Of a stretch of DNA of 53,004 nucleotides, positions 16,754 to 25,561 are shown piece by piece. Source of the stretch: Desulfobulbaceae bacterium (GTDB taxonomy: Bacteria; Desulfobacterota; Desulfobulbia; Desulfobulbales; Desulfobulbaceae); the NCBI GenBank assembly GCA_011391865.1, contig JAABPV010000010.1, forward strand, positions 1 through 53,004, in the 5' to 3' direction. Under the pieces are notes generated by a model. It searched no databases and was not told the origin of the DNA. It worked only from the letters and a program-made list of their open reading frames with translations. Each line of letters starts with the position of its first letter. The stretch's first letter is position 1. Position numbers and translations under genes: made by a program.

Positions 16754-18835
16754 ATGGCACAGCAACTTCTTTTTGAAATCGGCACGGAGGAAATTCCGGC
16801 CAGCTATATTCGGCCCGCGCTTGCTTTTTTGGAGCAGGCCGTTCAGGACAAACTCCGCGAACTCGGTCTGAGCTTCGGCTGGGTGCGCAGCGCAGGCACG
16901 CCGCGCCGCCTGACCGTGGCGGTGGACGAGGTGCAGGAGGAGCAGCCCACCCGCTTGCAGGAGCACATCGGCCCGGCCAAGCAGGCTGCCTTTGGTGCTG
17001 ACGGCCAGCCAACCAAAGCCGCGCTTGGTTTCGCCCGTTCTAAGGGGGTGGCGTTTGAGAATTTGCAGGTCATTGCCACGCCAAAAGGTGAATACCTGAT
17101 GGCGGCAGAGGAGATCAAGGGTCGCGCCACTGCCGAGCTGCTGCCCGGCCTGCTGGAAAGCCTGCTCCGCGCCATTCCTTTTCCAAAATCCATGCGCTGG
17201 GCGGACAGCAAACTGACCTTTGCCCGGCCTGTGCAGTGGCTGCTCGCTCTGTACGGCGGCGCGGTGATTCCAGTCGCGGTGGAAGACCTGCGCGGCTGCG
17301 GCATGACTCTTGGCCACCGCTTCCTCAGCCCAGAGCCGGTTCCGGTGCGGAATTTCGAGGAGTATTTGACCAAGCTGGCGGAGAAATCGGTCATCGCCGA
17401 CATTGAGACCCGCCGGGGCATGGTGATTGAGGAGGTGAAAAAGGCGGTGCTGGCGCAGGCCGGAGCCGAAGCGCAGCCGCTGATTGACGAAGGACTGTTA
17501 GACATCGTCACCAATCTGGTCGAGAAGCCGCACGGAGTCTGCGGCAGCTTTGAGGAAAAATTCCTCGCCCTACCCGCCGAAGTGCTGATCACCTCGATGC
17601 GCGAGCATCAGAAATATTTCCCGGTCGCCGACCAGAGCGGCAAGCTGCTGCCCTATTTTGTCGCGGTCAACAACAACGCCGTCGCCGACCGTGAACTTGC
17701 GGTCAGCGGCCACCAGCGCGTCCTCCGCGCCCGCTTGGAAGACGCTTTCTTCTTCTTCAAAGAGGACACGAAAAAGCCGCTATCCAGCCGCATTGACGGC
17801 CTGAGCGGCATCGTCTTTCAGCACAAGCTCGGCACCATGACCGAGAAGAGCGGGCGCATCGCCGCGCTCACTGCTTGGCTGGCCGACCGGCTTGCCCCGG
17901 AGCTGAAGACTGACGCGCTGCGGACGGCGGAGCTGGCCAAGGCCGACCTGCTCACAGCGATGGTCGGCGAATTCCCGACCTTGCAAGGCATCATTGGCCG
18001 CGCCTACGCTTTGTTAGACGGCGAGAAACCTGCTGTGGCTGATGCGATCCGCGAGCACTATCTGCCGGTGCGGGCGGGCGGCGAGCTGCCGCAGTCGCTG
18101 CTTGGCGCGATGGTTGGCATTGCTGACCGCATCGACACCATCATCGGCTGCTTCGCCATCGGCGAGCGGCCCACGGGCAGCAAAGACGCTTTCGGCCAGC
18201 GGCGGCTGGCTCTCGGTCTGATCAACATCATTCGCAGTCTAAACCTGCGCCTTTCGCTGCACGAGCTGGCGCAGCAGGCTTTGGCCGCTTATGCGGACAA
18301 AATCGAAGCAAAAGAGGACACGCTGGCCGAAGCCTTGACCTTCATCCGCCTGCGCTTTGAGAACGACCTGACCGCCGCCGGAAAAAGCCAAGCCGCTGTC
18401 GAAGCGGCGACCTCAGTTGCTTTTGATGATCTGACCGACTGCATATCCCGCATTGAAGCCCTTGAGACCATGCGCGGCAGCGAGACTTTTGCTGTTCTTG
18501 CCGGTTCGTTCAAGCGCATCACCAACATCATCAAGGACAATCAGGAAACAGCGGTGGAGGAAGCTCTGCTGGCCGAGGCGGCGGAGAAAGAGCTGCACAG
18601 CGCCTGCAAGGCTGTTGCGGCGCAGGCAAATCCTCTGCTGGCGCAGCGCGACTACGCCGCTGCCCTCCACGCCATGCTGGCGATGAAGGAGCCGGTTGAC
18701 CGCTTCTTCGAGCAGGTCATGGTCATGGACGAAAACCCGGCAGTGCGCCGCAACCGGCTCAATCTGCTCACTGGCTTGGCCGCCTTGGTGCGGCAGGTCG
18801 GCGACATCTCCCGGATGTCTGTCGAGCAAGCCTGA
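16754..18835 (+). CDS. glyS: Glycyl-tRNA synthetase beta subunit
   Basis: The 693-residue product matches the usual length and start (MAQQLLFEIGTEEIPASYI) of the GlyS subunit of the heterotetrameric bacterial enzyme. Internal family motifs include SMRWADSKLTFARPVQWLLAL, ITSMREHQKYFPV and MVGEFPTLQGIIGRAYA. The C-terminus is the anticodon-binding helical domain (VMDENPAVRRNRLNLL). The alpha subunit gene glyQ is not in the window, so the pair is split here. The ATG at 16754 is chosen from the family start, not from a clear ribosome binding site. Confidence 0.95.
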   Translation: MAQQLLFEIGTEEIPASYIRPALAFLEQAVQDKLRELGLSFGWVRSAGTPRRLTVAVDEVQEEQPTRLQEHIGPAKQAAFGADGQPTKAALGFARSKGVAFENLQVIATPKGEYLMAAEEIKGRATAELLPGLLESLLRAIPFPKSMRWADSKLTFARPVQWLLALYGGAVIPVAVEDLRGCGMTLGHRFLSPEPVPVRNFEEYLTKLAEKSVIADIETRRGMVIEEVKKAVLAQAGAEAQPLIDEGLLDIVTNLVEKPHGVCGSFEEKFLALPAEVLITSMREHQKYFPVADQSGKLLPYFVAVNNNAVADRELAVSGHQRVLRARLEDAFFFFKEDTKKPLSSRIDGLSGIVFQHKLGTMTEKSGRIAALTAWLADRLAPELKTDALRTAELAKADLLTAMVGEFPTLQGIIGRAYALLDGEKPAVADAIREHYLPVRAGGELPQSLLGAMVGIADRIDTIIGCFAIGERPTGSKDAFGQRRLALGLINIIRSLNLRLSLHELAQQALAAYADKIEAKEDTLAEALTFIRLRFENDLTAAGKSQAAVEAATSVAFDDLTDCISRIEALETMRGSETFAVLAGSFKRITNIIKDNQETAVEEALLAEAAEKELHSACKAVAAQANPLLAQRDYAAALHAMLAMKEPVDRFFEQVMVMDENPAVRRNRLNLLTGLAALVRQVGDISRMSVEQA

Positions 18836-18851
18836 TCTGTCCGCTCAAATC

Positions 18852-18874
18852 AGGGCGGACAAGCTGTCCGCCCT
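18852..18874. repeat. Palindrome between glyS and mqnE
   Basis: AGGGCGGACA and TGTCCGCCCT form perfect 10-bp arms around AGC. It lies 17 bases after the glyS stop and 17 bases before the mqnE ATG. It resembles small dispersed palindromes found in many genomes. It could also act as a weak terminator, but no T-run follows. Confidence 0.6.
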
Positions 18875-18890
18875 TACCGCATCAAACGCA

Positions 18891-19985
18891 ATGGACTCCT
18901 TCATTCAGCAAGCCGGTCTCGGCGACATCCTCGACAAACTGCGGCGCGAAGAGCGGCTTTCCCTTGATGACGGGCGGCGGCTTTACGAATGCCCTGACCT
19001 GCTCGCAGTCGGCTGGTTAGCCAATCTTGTCCGCGAACGCAAGAACGGCAACAAAGCCTTCTTCATCTACAATCAGCATATCAATTATTCCAACATCTGC
19101 ACCAATCTCTGTAAATTCTGCGCCTTTGGCAAAGAGAAAGGCCACGAGCTGGCCTACGAGATGAGCATTGCGCAGATCAAGGACAAGGTGCGCCAGCGCT
19201 TGGACGAGCCGATCACGGAGATTCACATGGTCGGCGGCATTCATCCAGATCTGCCGTATGCGTATTATCTTGACGCGCTGCGGGCAATCAAAGAAGTTCG
19301 GCCTGATGTGCATATCCAAGCCTTCACCTGCGTGGAGATTCAGCATCTGGCCGATTTGGCGGGCAAGCCGGTCGAGGAAACGCTGGCCGAGCTGCAAGCG
19401 GCTGGCCTTGGCTCGCTGCCCGGCGGCGGCGCGGAAGTCTTCAGCCCGCGCATCCGCGAGCTGACCTGTCCGAAGAAATTGGACGGCGCAGGCTGGCTGC
19501 GGGTGGCGAAAACCGCCCACCGCTGCGGCCTGAAAAGCAACGCCACCATGCTCTACGGCCACATAGAGACCATCGACGAGCGGCTGGAGCATCTTGACGC
19601 TTTGCGCCGGGCGCAGGACGAGACCGGCGGCTTCATGACTTTCATTCCGCTGGCCTTTCATCCGAAAAATACCGAGCTGGCAGACCTCTCCCGCACCAGC
19701 GGCGTGGACGATCTGAAGAACATCGCTGTGGCCCGCCTGATGCTGGACAACTTCCCGCACATCAAGGCCTACTGGGTGATGATCGGGCCGAAGCTGGCGC
19801 AGGTCGCTCTGTCTTTCGGTGCGGACGATATGGACGGCACGGTGAAGGAGGAGGTCATCACCCGGATGGCGGGCGGCGAGAGCGAGCAGGCCCTCGGTCA
19901 TGCCACGCTGATCCGGCTGATCAAAGAAGCAGGCCGCGAGCCTGCGGAACGGGACACGCTCTACAACGTGCTGGCTGTGTATTGA
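18891..19985 (+). CDS. mqnE: Aminofutalosine synthase (radical SAM)
   Basis: The 364-residue enzyme joins the chorismate-derived enolpyruvyl-benzoate to adenosine from S-adenosylmethionine, giving aminofutalosine. The radical SAM cluster motif is C70-x3-C74-x2-C77 (CTNLCKFC) within NYSNICTNLCKFCAF. Family motifs include HMVGGIHPDLPYAYYLD, SLPGGGAEVFSPRIR, HIETIDERLEHL and YWVMIGPKLAQVAL. The ATG at 18891 gives the family N-terminus. With mqnX and mqnC it supports menaquinone synthesis by the futalosine route; mqnA, mqnB and mqnD are not here. Confidence 0.93.
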   Translation: MDSFIQQAGLGDILDKLRREERLSLDDGRRLYECPDLLAVGWLANLVRERKNGNKAFFIYNQHINYSNICTNLCKFCAFGKEKGHELAYEMSIAQIKDKVRQRLDEPITEIHMVGGIHPDLPYAYYLDALRAIKEVRPDVHIQAFTCVEIQHLADLAGKPVEETLAELQAAGLGSLPGGGAEVFSPRIRELTCPKKLDGAGWLRVAKTAHRCGLKSNATMLYGHIETIDERLEHLDALRRAQDETGGFMTFIPLAFHPKNTELADLSRTSGVDDLKNIAVARLMLDNFPHIKAYWVMIGPKLAQVALSFGADDMDGTVKEEVITRMAGGESEQALGHATLIRLIKEAGREPAERDTLYNVLAVY

Positions 19986-20029
19986 ACGGAGCGGAGCGGA
20001 GCAAGATTGCAGAAAACAGGAGGAAAACT

Positions 20030-20254
20030 GTGAATGCGAGAGTGACCTTGAATATGGAAAAGCACTTGATTGAGTCGGCAAAAGAGTATTCCGCACGAAC
20101 AGGAAAGTCTCTTTCCCGTCTTGTGGCGGATTTCTTTGAGCTGATCCGGCATGAGCATCTGGAGCAGGCATCTCAGCTGTCGCCAACTGTCCAATCGCTG
20201 AAAGGTGCTCTGAAAGGCAGAGGTGCGAATGCGACCGTATCAGGCGGCGACTGA
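20030..20254 (+). CDS. Orphan DUF6364-like antitoxin
   Basis: The 74-residue protein reads VTLNMEKHLIESAKEYSARTGKSLSRLVADFFELI and ends with SPTVQSLKGALKG. This is typical of DUF6364-type ribbon-helix-helix antitoxins that are normally followed by a PIN-domain toxin. The GTG at 20030 is chosen because AGGAGG lies 6 bases upstream; a TTG at 19982 overlapping the mqnE stop is less likely. No PIN toxin follows. A 21-bp repeat array starts 45 bases downstream instead, so the toxin appears to have been lost. Confidence 0.7.
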   Translation: MNARVTLNMEKHLIESAKEYSARTGKSLSRLVADFFELIRHEHLEQASQLSPTVQSLKGALKGRGANATVSGGD

Positions 20255-20299
20255 GTGTCTGAATTGAAAGGGTTTTCTTTGGCGGAGCGAAGAAGACGA

Positions 20300-20656
20300 G
20301 CGGCATTTCACGCTTGCTCTGAGGCGTGGAAAGCTGACAATGAAGCAGGGGAAGCATGAAATGCCACGTTTCACGCTTCCTTAGAGGCAAATCATGCGTG
20401 AAACGTGGCGCGGAAAGCGTGACGAGAGGCATTTCACGCTGACAATGAGGCAAGTCAAGCGTGAAACGTGACGTTTACGGCGTGACATGAGGCGCGGAAA
20501 GCGTGACGTGAGGCATTTCACGCTGACAATGGGGCAAGTCAAGCGTGAAACGTGGCGTTTGCGGCGTGACATGAGGCGCGGAAAGCGTGACGTGAGGCAT
20601 TTCCTGTTTACGATGAGGCGGCTAAAGCGGGCTGCGAGGGAAAACGGGTTGCACGG
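20300..20656. repeat. Exact 21-bp array (array C) with an 84-bp higher-order repeat
   Basis: Seventeen units, each exactly 21 bases, run from 20300 to 20656. Most begin GAGGC or GTGGC and contain GCGTGA or its complement TCACGC. Four successive unit types make an 84-bp block at 20426-20509 that repeats at 20510-20593 with 81 of 84 bases identical. The outer units are more diverged but keep the register. Both strands have open heptapeptide frames because 21 is a multiple of 3. It fills the gap between an orphan antitoxin and an AT-rich small gene. From 20657 to 20818 nothing else is recognised. Confidence 0.9.
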
Positions 20657-20818
20657 AGGGCAGGGGGGGGAAACGGATTGCAAGGATTGCTCTGGTTGTT
20701 GCATTGCTGATTGGCGGGATGGTGGGGCAATGGGTATTCTGGTAGGCTGGTGATATTAGTTTGGCGTAGGTTGGGGTTCATTGCATTCTAATGCTATATA
20801 CTACAGGATGGTTAACTC

Positions 20819-21091
20819 ATGGGATTATATGATAAGTATTGCAATTTTATTGAAAGCATGGTTGAGAATGTGTTGCTTTCTTCAGTCGTAAAAACCATAG
20901 AGTTAAACGACATAGTTGCTAAGAAAATAGGTGTTGATGTGCTGAAAAAGCTTATGGAACACGAGAAGAAGCAACAGCAATATGAAAAAGAACATCCATA
21001 CAGGGCATCGGCAAAGAGAATTATCAAAAAAACTTTCATGAATCTAACTGGAGATGTAACAGGAAGATATATGCACAAGGATGACAAGTAG
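20819..21091 (+). CDS. Hypothetical protein, 90 residues
   Basis: The product (MGLYDKYCNFIESMVENVLLSS...) is not recognised. It is lysine-rich and mostly helical in appearance (LKKLMEHEKKQQQYEKEH), without a signal peptide or membrane helix. The gene is AT-rich compared with the surrounding core genes. It lies directly after the 21-bp array and 77 bases before another accessory gene, which suggests acquired DNA. No toxin or antitoxin family could be assigned. Confidence 0.45.
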   Translation: MGLYDKYCNFIESMVENVLLSSVVKTIELNDIVAKKIGVDVLKKLMEHEKKQQQYEKEHPYRASAKRIIKKTFMNLTGDVTGRYMHKDDK

Positions 21092-21168
21092 ATATCTCAG
21101 AGTACGGAAGTGTTATTTTCAGTACTTGGTGTATGTGAGATTAGCGTAGGGAAACTCATCAACATCTT

Positions 21169-21738
21169 ATGAACTCACCAACGTTTATCGAGCGAGCGAG
21201 GCAAGCAGGATGCAAGACGCTGGCGCAACTCTCTGATTGGCCAGGCAGGTCAAACGAGTTGTTGGCTGAGTATGAAGACGTAACGCCTGTCAGCGAAATA
21301 GTGCAAATCAACCTTGATCTTGCCTACTTCTTCTTTGATTTGATAGCTGAACGAGTGGTGCTCGCCTATGCGTTTTCTACGCCAATCCTTACAAATCGAG
21401 ATGCAAGTCGGATTCATGGCTTTCCAAACGTCAATGCTTCTGTGAAGAGCGTCATGGGCGAGCGTGATTTTCATGCAGATAAAGGACACTTTCTTGGTCA
21501 TGCGAGCGGTGGGCAGTTAGATATCAATCTTTTTCCGCAACGTCGTGAACTCAACCGGGGATGGTCAAAGCCAGGTAAGCGATACCGCGCGATGGAAAGA
21601 TACGTTGCCAAGTGGCCGGGCACGTTTTTCTATAGTTGCCCTCTCTATAATGACGATACCTGGATACCAGATATGCTTGAATACGCAGTGCTCACTGAAG
21701 ATCGTGGCTGGTGGATAGATTGTTTTGCTAACAAATAG
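21169..21738 (+). CDS. DNA/RNA non-specific endonuclease-like protein
   Basis: The 189-residue protein contains DKGHFLGHASGG and then DINLFPQRRELNRGWS. This resembles the DRGH-type active site followed by the NxFPQxxxLNRG helix of non-specific endonucleases and related toxin nucleases. The C-terminal part keeps PGTFFYSCPLYND and PDMLEYAVL, which also fit the fold. There is no signal peptide and no obvious immunity gene next to it. It may be a cytosolic nuclease or the separated tip of a polymorphic toxin. The neighbouring CHAT remnant and orphan antitoxin suggest a decayed conflict locus. Confidence 0.55.
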   Translation: MNSPTFIERARQAGCKTLAQLSDWPGRSNELLAEYEDVTPVSEIVQINLDLAYFFFDLIAERVVLAYAFSTPILTNRDASRIHGFPNVNASVKSVMGERDFHADKGHFLGHASGGQLDINLFPQRRELNRGWSKPGKRYRAMERYVAKWPGTFFYSCPLYNDDTWIPDMLEYAVLTEDRGWWIDCFANK

Positions 21739-21804
21739 CGTAGGGCACAACCGCATCCTCAACTTCCTCCCCAACACACCATACCTGACATCTACAAACA
21801 GTAG

Positions 21805-22113
21805 GAGGAAGCTGTTGCCTTTCTCCGTGCCCGGCTACCGGTGTTGCCGGAAGTGCTGATCCAGCTTAGCACTGGCCTTGGCGGTATTGCCAAGGCAATG
21901 ACCAAGAGCCTCATCATTCCCTCCCTTGCCAAAAAGGAGCCGGATGAGAAGCCCCGCTGCTGCTTTCCGGCTTGGCCCTTGCCGGAGCCAACAACGGGTT
22001 GCAAGGCAAGCTGGGCCAGCCCGGCAGAGGCCCTGCATCAAACCCGGCTGCAATTCATCCGCGACAAAAAGCCGGTGCAGGATTGGGCACCATTCGTGCT
22101 GGTGGGGAAGTGA
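21805..22113 (+). pseudogene. Broken CHAT-domain protease gene
   Basis: The frame opens after a TAG at 21802 and ends with ALHQTRLQFIRDKKPVQDWAPFVLVGK, which matches the last helix and final strand (W-A-P-F-V-L-x-G) of CHAT caspase-like proteases. From 21954, in another frame, PLLLSGLALAGANNG reproduces an earlier CHAT strand. The two parts are in different frames, and the catalytic His/Cys segment that should lie between them is missing. The gene is therefore a remnant with frameshifts and an internal deletion. CHAT proteases often act in conflict or cell-death systems. Confidence 0.65.
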
Positions 22114-22162
22114 GCAAGGGGACTTGACCGAACAATCCACAGCCAGTTTTCATTCACCTGTC

Positions 22163-23242
22163 ATGACCATGCAAGCACTCACCGACCAAATCCTTGCCGG
22201 AGCACGCCTCAGCGGGGCGAATTTCCTCCGTCTCGCAGCGGAGGCCGACCTCCACCAACTCGGCTTCCTTGCTGACGCAGTGCGCAGGCGGCTCCACCCG
22301 GAGCGCGTTGTCACCTACGTCATCGACCGGAACATCAACTACACCGACATCTGCGTGTCTGCCTGCAAGTTCTGCGCCTTCTTCAAGGCACCGGACGACC
22401 CGCAGGGCAGCGTCCTCAGCAAGGAAGAGCTGCTGACGAAGATCAGGGAGACGCAGGAGCTGGGCGGTACGCAGATACTGCTGCAAGGCGGGCTGCATCC
22501 TGAGCTGCCGCTGGACTTCTACGAGGACATGCTGCGCTGCATGAAGGCGACGACCGGCATTCACATCCACGGCTTCTCGCCGCCAGAGATCTGCCACTTC
22601 AGCCAGCTCTCCGGCCTGCCGACGCGGACAGTGCTGGAGCGGCTGCGGGCGGCGGGCTTGGACTCCATGCCCGGCGGCGGCGCAGAGATCCTCTCTGCCC
22701 GCGTGCGGCGGCAGCTCGCGCCGCGCAAGTGCTCGGCAGATGAGTGGCTTGCGGTGATGGAGGAGGCGCACCGGCTTGGAATGCGCACCACGGCAACGAT
22801 GATGTTCGGTCACATTGAGACCTGGGAGGAGCGGCTGGAGCATCTGGAGCGGCTGCGCTCCCTGCAAGACCGCACCGGCGGCTTCACCGCCTTCATCCCT
22901 TGGCCTTTCCAGCCGGACAACACCGCCTTGGCCGAGACCGAGAAGACCTCTGGCCTTATGTACCTGCGGATGCTCGCCCTTTGCCGCATCTACTTGGACA
23001 ACTTTGCCAACATTCAGGCTTCGTGGGTGACGCAGGGGCCGAAGATAGCGCAGGTCTCGCTCTTCTTCGGGGCCAACGACTTCGGCTCGACCATGATTGA
23101 GGAGAACGTGGTCGCTGCCGCCGGAGTCAGCTTCCGCCTCTCGGAGCAAGAGATCAGGCGGCTGATCAGCGATGCCGGGTTCACGCCGCAGCAGCGACTG
23201 ATGGACTACCGGCCTGCGCAGCCTTCGATCTGTGCGCCTTGA
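22163..23242 (+). CDS. mqnC: Cyclic dehypoxanthine futalosine synthase (radical SAM)
   Basis: The 359-residue radical SAM enzyme cyclises dehypoxanthine futalosine. The cluster motif is C64-x3-C68-x2-C71 in INYTDICVSACKFCAFF. Family motifs include LLQGGLHPELPLDFYEDML, HGFSPPEI, SMPGGGAEIL and FIPWPFQPDNT. The ATG at 22163 gives the right start; the longer upstream frame runs through the CHAT remnant. The last about four codons and the stop lie inside a stretch copied from dnaE (23232-23295), so the original C-terminus may have been replaced. Confidence 0.92.
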   Translation: MTMQALTDQILAGARLSGANFLRLAAEADLHQLGFLADAVRRRLHPERVVTYVIDRNINYTDICVSACKFCAFFKAPDDPQGSVLSKEELLTKIRETQELGGTQILLQGGLHPELPLDFYEDMLRCMKATTGIHIHGFSPPEICHFSQLSGLPTRTVLERLRAAGLDSMPGGGAEILSARVRRQLAPRKCSADEWLAVMEEAHRLGMRTTATMMFGHIETWEERLEHLERLRSLQDRTGGFTAFIPWPFQPDNTALAETEKTSGLMYLRMLALCRIYLDNFANIQASWVTQGPKIAQVSLFFGANDFGSTMIEENVVAAAGVSFRLSEQEIRRLISDAGFTPQQRLMDYRPAQPSICAP

Positions 23243-23295
23243 AGCACTGAATCAGGCCGCCGACCCGCACGGCTTGGCCGTCCTTCCAGCTCTCC
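23232..23295. repeat. dnaE fragment 1 (copy of 27050-27113)
   Basis: This 64-base stretch matches 27050-27113 of dnaE in the same orientation at about 55 of 64 positions without gaps. It spans the stop codon of mqnC and runs toward the 3' end of the Roco gene. No dnaE sequence is seen on either side. Confidence 0.8.
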
Positions 23296-23343
23296 CTGCC
23301 GCTATTTTCATGGGCAGCGGGGAATGCTGATACGAGGTGGGGT

Positions 23344-25380
23344 TCATCTTCTTGCCTGCTGCTGTTTCTGCTTCTGTCGCGCCAGCACCTTCTCGAAGAA
23401 GCCCTTCAGGTTGAAGGTGATGCCAAGGATGGTGATTTTCGGCTCGACAATATCGTTGAGCAGCCCGACCGGAGATAGCTGCTCATCATCCTTGCCGCCG
23501 ACCTTTCGCATCAGTTCGGTCAGCTCATCTGCATCCTTCGGCTGCACCAAGCCAAGCAGCTCGTACACGCTGTAGTCTTTATCTGAACCATCCGGCATAT
23601 ATCTCTCGATGCCCCGCTCTGCGCATTTCCGCAAGGTCTGATAGTCCGCTGTCCGCTGCGGGTCATCCGGCATCGGCACTCGCTCGCTGATGGAGAGCTT
23701 CTCAAAGCCGCTGTTGATGTCGGCCAGCAGGTAGCGAAGATAGTGCAGATACTCCCTGCACTGCTCTCCATTCACCCAGATGTTGATGCGCCGCGCCTCC
23801 ACATCTGCCTTGACCAAAGCCTGCGCTCCGCTGCGCTGATCCTCCAGCAGCACGCCGGTGCGCCAGCAGGTTTCCGCCTTGATGTCCCTGTGCGCCTTGA
23901 CCATGAAGCGGGGGAAGACTGAGGGCGGCAGAAAGTCAGGATAATGCAGGGCGAAACGGAGCGAGCCGTCCTGCGCAAAGGTGAACTCCGGCTCGCTGAC
24001 AGGCAGGAGCTGCGGGATCAGCACCGCATCCGTGCTGACTGGATAGCACAGCTCGAACTTCTCCATCAGGCGCAGGATAAAAGGGTGCGTGGCAGGTGGA
24101 AAGCAGTGCTTTCCTTGGCAGCAGTCCGGCAGGATTGCTCCCAAGTCGTTCAAATGCAGGCAGCCCTGCTTGTCCGCCATCTTCTCCGCCGTGATGATCT
24201 TATAAACCGCCTCTGTGACCCAGACCGGGTCCAGCACGTGCATGGCATTGAGGATGAAGTCCTTGAAATGCACAGCCACGCCGAGATCATGGAGGAAGTC
24301 AACCAGGGTCTCGCGGCCCTGCTCCTCAGTGATGCCCGCCTCTTGGCAGATGCCGCCGTACTCCGCCGCACTGATGTAGGGCCTGTCCATCACCTCCAGC
24401 CTGCGCTTGACCGCAAACCAGCTGCCGGGCCAGATGGTGCCGATCATCTCCACCTTGTTCAGCTCTGCCAGCAGCTCCTCTTTGAACTGCGGCACACCCT
24501 TGCCGCTCTTGCAGGAGATGCGGAAGAACTCGCGGATGCCCGGATACTTTTCCAGCAGGAAAGGCCGGTTGAGATCAAACGAGGGGTTGCTGTCCATCTT
24601 ATTGAGGACAATCAGCACAGGCGAGCTGCCGCCAAACGCCTCGACGTGCCGCAGCCAGTATTCCGTGCGCTCGTCCTTGCGGCCATCAAGCACCAGCACA
24701 TAAAGGCTGCGCTTAGAGAGGAAGAACTGGTGCGTGGCGTGCTGTGTCTCTTGACCGCCAAAGTCCCAGATATTGATCCTGATCTGCCGCCCGCCGACCT
24801 TCTGCTCCCAGCCCCGGATGCTGATGCCGTGCGTGGTGTCTTCGTCCTTGTCAAAGGGCTGGCCGAAGAGCTGCTTGACTAACGAAGTCTTGCCTGCCGC
24901 CCCGTCGCCAATGAGCAGGACTTTTACTTCGTTGAGAGGCTGCGTGCTCTTTTCCAGCTCGGCGAAATACTCACGTATAGCATCAATGCCCTGCTGGGCG
25001 ATCTCATACGGCGGGGCGGAGAGGGGGTTGTCGGTAAGGTGAAGTTCTTTGAGCTTGGATAGGTGACAGATTTCTGAAGGCAGGGTAGCTAATTGATTAC
25101 GGCTGAGAGATAGCCATACCAAATTAGATAGCTGGCAGATAGCTAATGGCAGTTCTCTTATATGGTTATCACTGAGAGAGAGATAGGCTAGGTTGGTTAG
25201 CTGGCAGATTTCAGGCGGCAGAGTAGTTAGCCGGTTATGGCTAAGGGCTAGCCAAGTTAGATTAGTTAGCTCACAGATTTCAGTCGGAAGCGTAGTTAGC
25301 TCTTTGTTGCTCAGGTCAAGCCTCGTCGTCCCGCTTGCCTTCGCCCTCTCTATCACCTTCAGCACTCTTTCATTCGTCAT
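23344..25380 (-). CDS. Roco protein: leucine-rich repeats plus Roc GTPase and COR domain
   Basis: The 678-residue protein has about five leucine-rich repeats (about 18-130, each like LTNLTWLALSHNRLTTLPPEI). A Roc GTPase follows, with P-loop GDGAAGKT (148-155), G3 DFGGQE (196-201) and G4 NKMD (250-253). Then comes a COR domain (about 310-560), and the C-terminus (about 560-678) is basic at its end (LARQKQKQQQARR). Bacterial Roco proteins are relatives of LRRK2; their cellular roles are mostly unknown. The ATG at 25380 is chosen because upstream codons come from repeat elements (arrays and a palindrome). No partner is co-transcribed. Confidence 0.85.
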   Translation of the reverse strand: MTNERVLKVIERAKASGTTRLDLSNKELTTLPTEICELTNLTWLALSHNRLTTLPPEICQLTNLAYLSLSDNHIRELPLAICQLSNLVWLSLSRNQLATLPSEICHLSKLKELHLTDNPLSAPPYEIAQQGIDAIREYFAELEKSTQPLNEVKVLLIGDGAAGKTSLVKQLFGQPFDKDEDTTHGISIRGWEQKVGGRQIRINIWDFGGQETQHATHQFFLSKRSLYVLVLDGRKDERTEYWLRHVEAFGGSSPVLIVLNKMDSNPSFDLNRPFLLEKYPGIREFFRISCKSGKGVPQFKEELLAELNKVEMIGTIWPGSWFAVKRRLEVMDRPYISAAEYGGICQEAGITEEQGRETLVDFLHDLGVAVHFKDFILNAMHVLDPVWVTEAVYKIITAEKMADKQGCLHLNDLGAILPDCCQGKHCFPPATHPFILRLMEKFELCYPVSTDAVLIPQLLPVSEPEFTFAQDGSLRFALHYPDFLPPSVFPRFMVKAHRDIKAETCWRTGVLLEDQRSGAQALVKADVEARRINIWVNGEQCREYLHYLRYLLADINSGFEKLSISERVPMPDDPQRTADYQTLRKCAERGIERYMPDGSDKDYSVYELLGLVQPKDADELTELMRKVGGKDDEQLSPVGLLNDIVEPKITILGITFNLKGFFEKVLARQKQKQQQARR

Positions 25381-25422
25381 CGCCTGCGTACCTGTGTTGT
25401 TTGTGGGGTTGTGTGGCATTAG

Positions 25423-25537
25423 GAGCAAGCACGCTTGGTCAGCAGCAGCAAGCGTGCTTGCTGGATATGAGCACGCATGTGCGCTGGATTTGAGCAAGCG
25501 TGCGTGCTGAACTTGAGCACGCATGTGCGCTCGGTAG
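25423..25537. repeat. 23-bp array (array E) upstream of the Roco gene
   Basis: Five units start at 25423, 25446, 25469, 25492 and 25515, exactly 23 bases apart. They begin GAGCA(A/C)GC and contain a near-palindrome such as GCACGCATGTGCGC or GCAAGCGTGCTTGC. The array lies in the divergent region between the Roco gene and the ParD-like gene. Confidence 0.8.
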
Positions 25538-25561
25538 GAGGAACCCTGCTTGGAGTCCAAG

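Noticed and set aside
20300..20656. CRISPR array
   Set aside because: Units are tandem with no unique spacers, the period is 21 bases, and no cas genes are present.
20381..20704. 107-residue minus-strand ORF over array C
   Set aside because: It is a translation of the 21-bp array with no ribosome binding site and no family resemblance.
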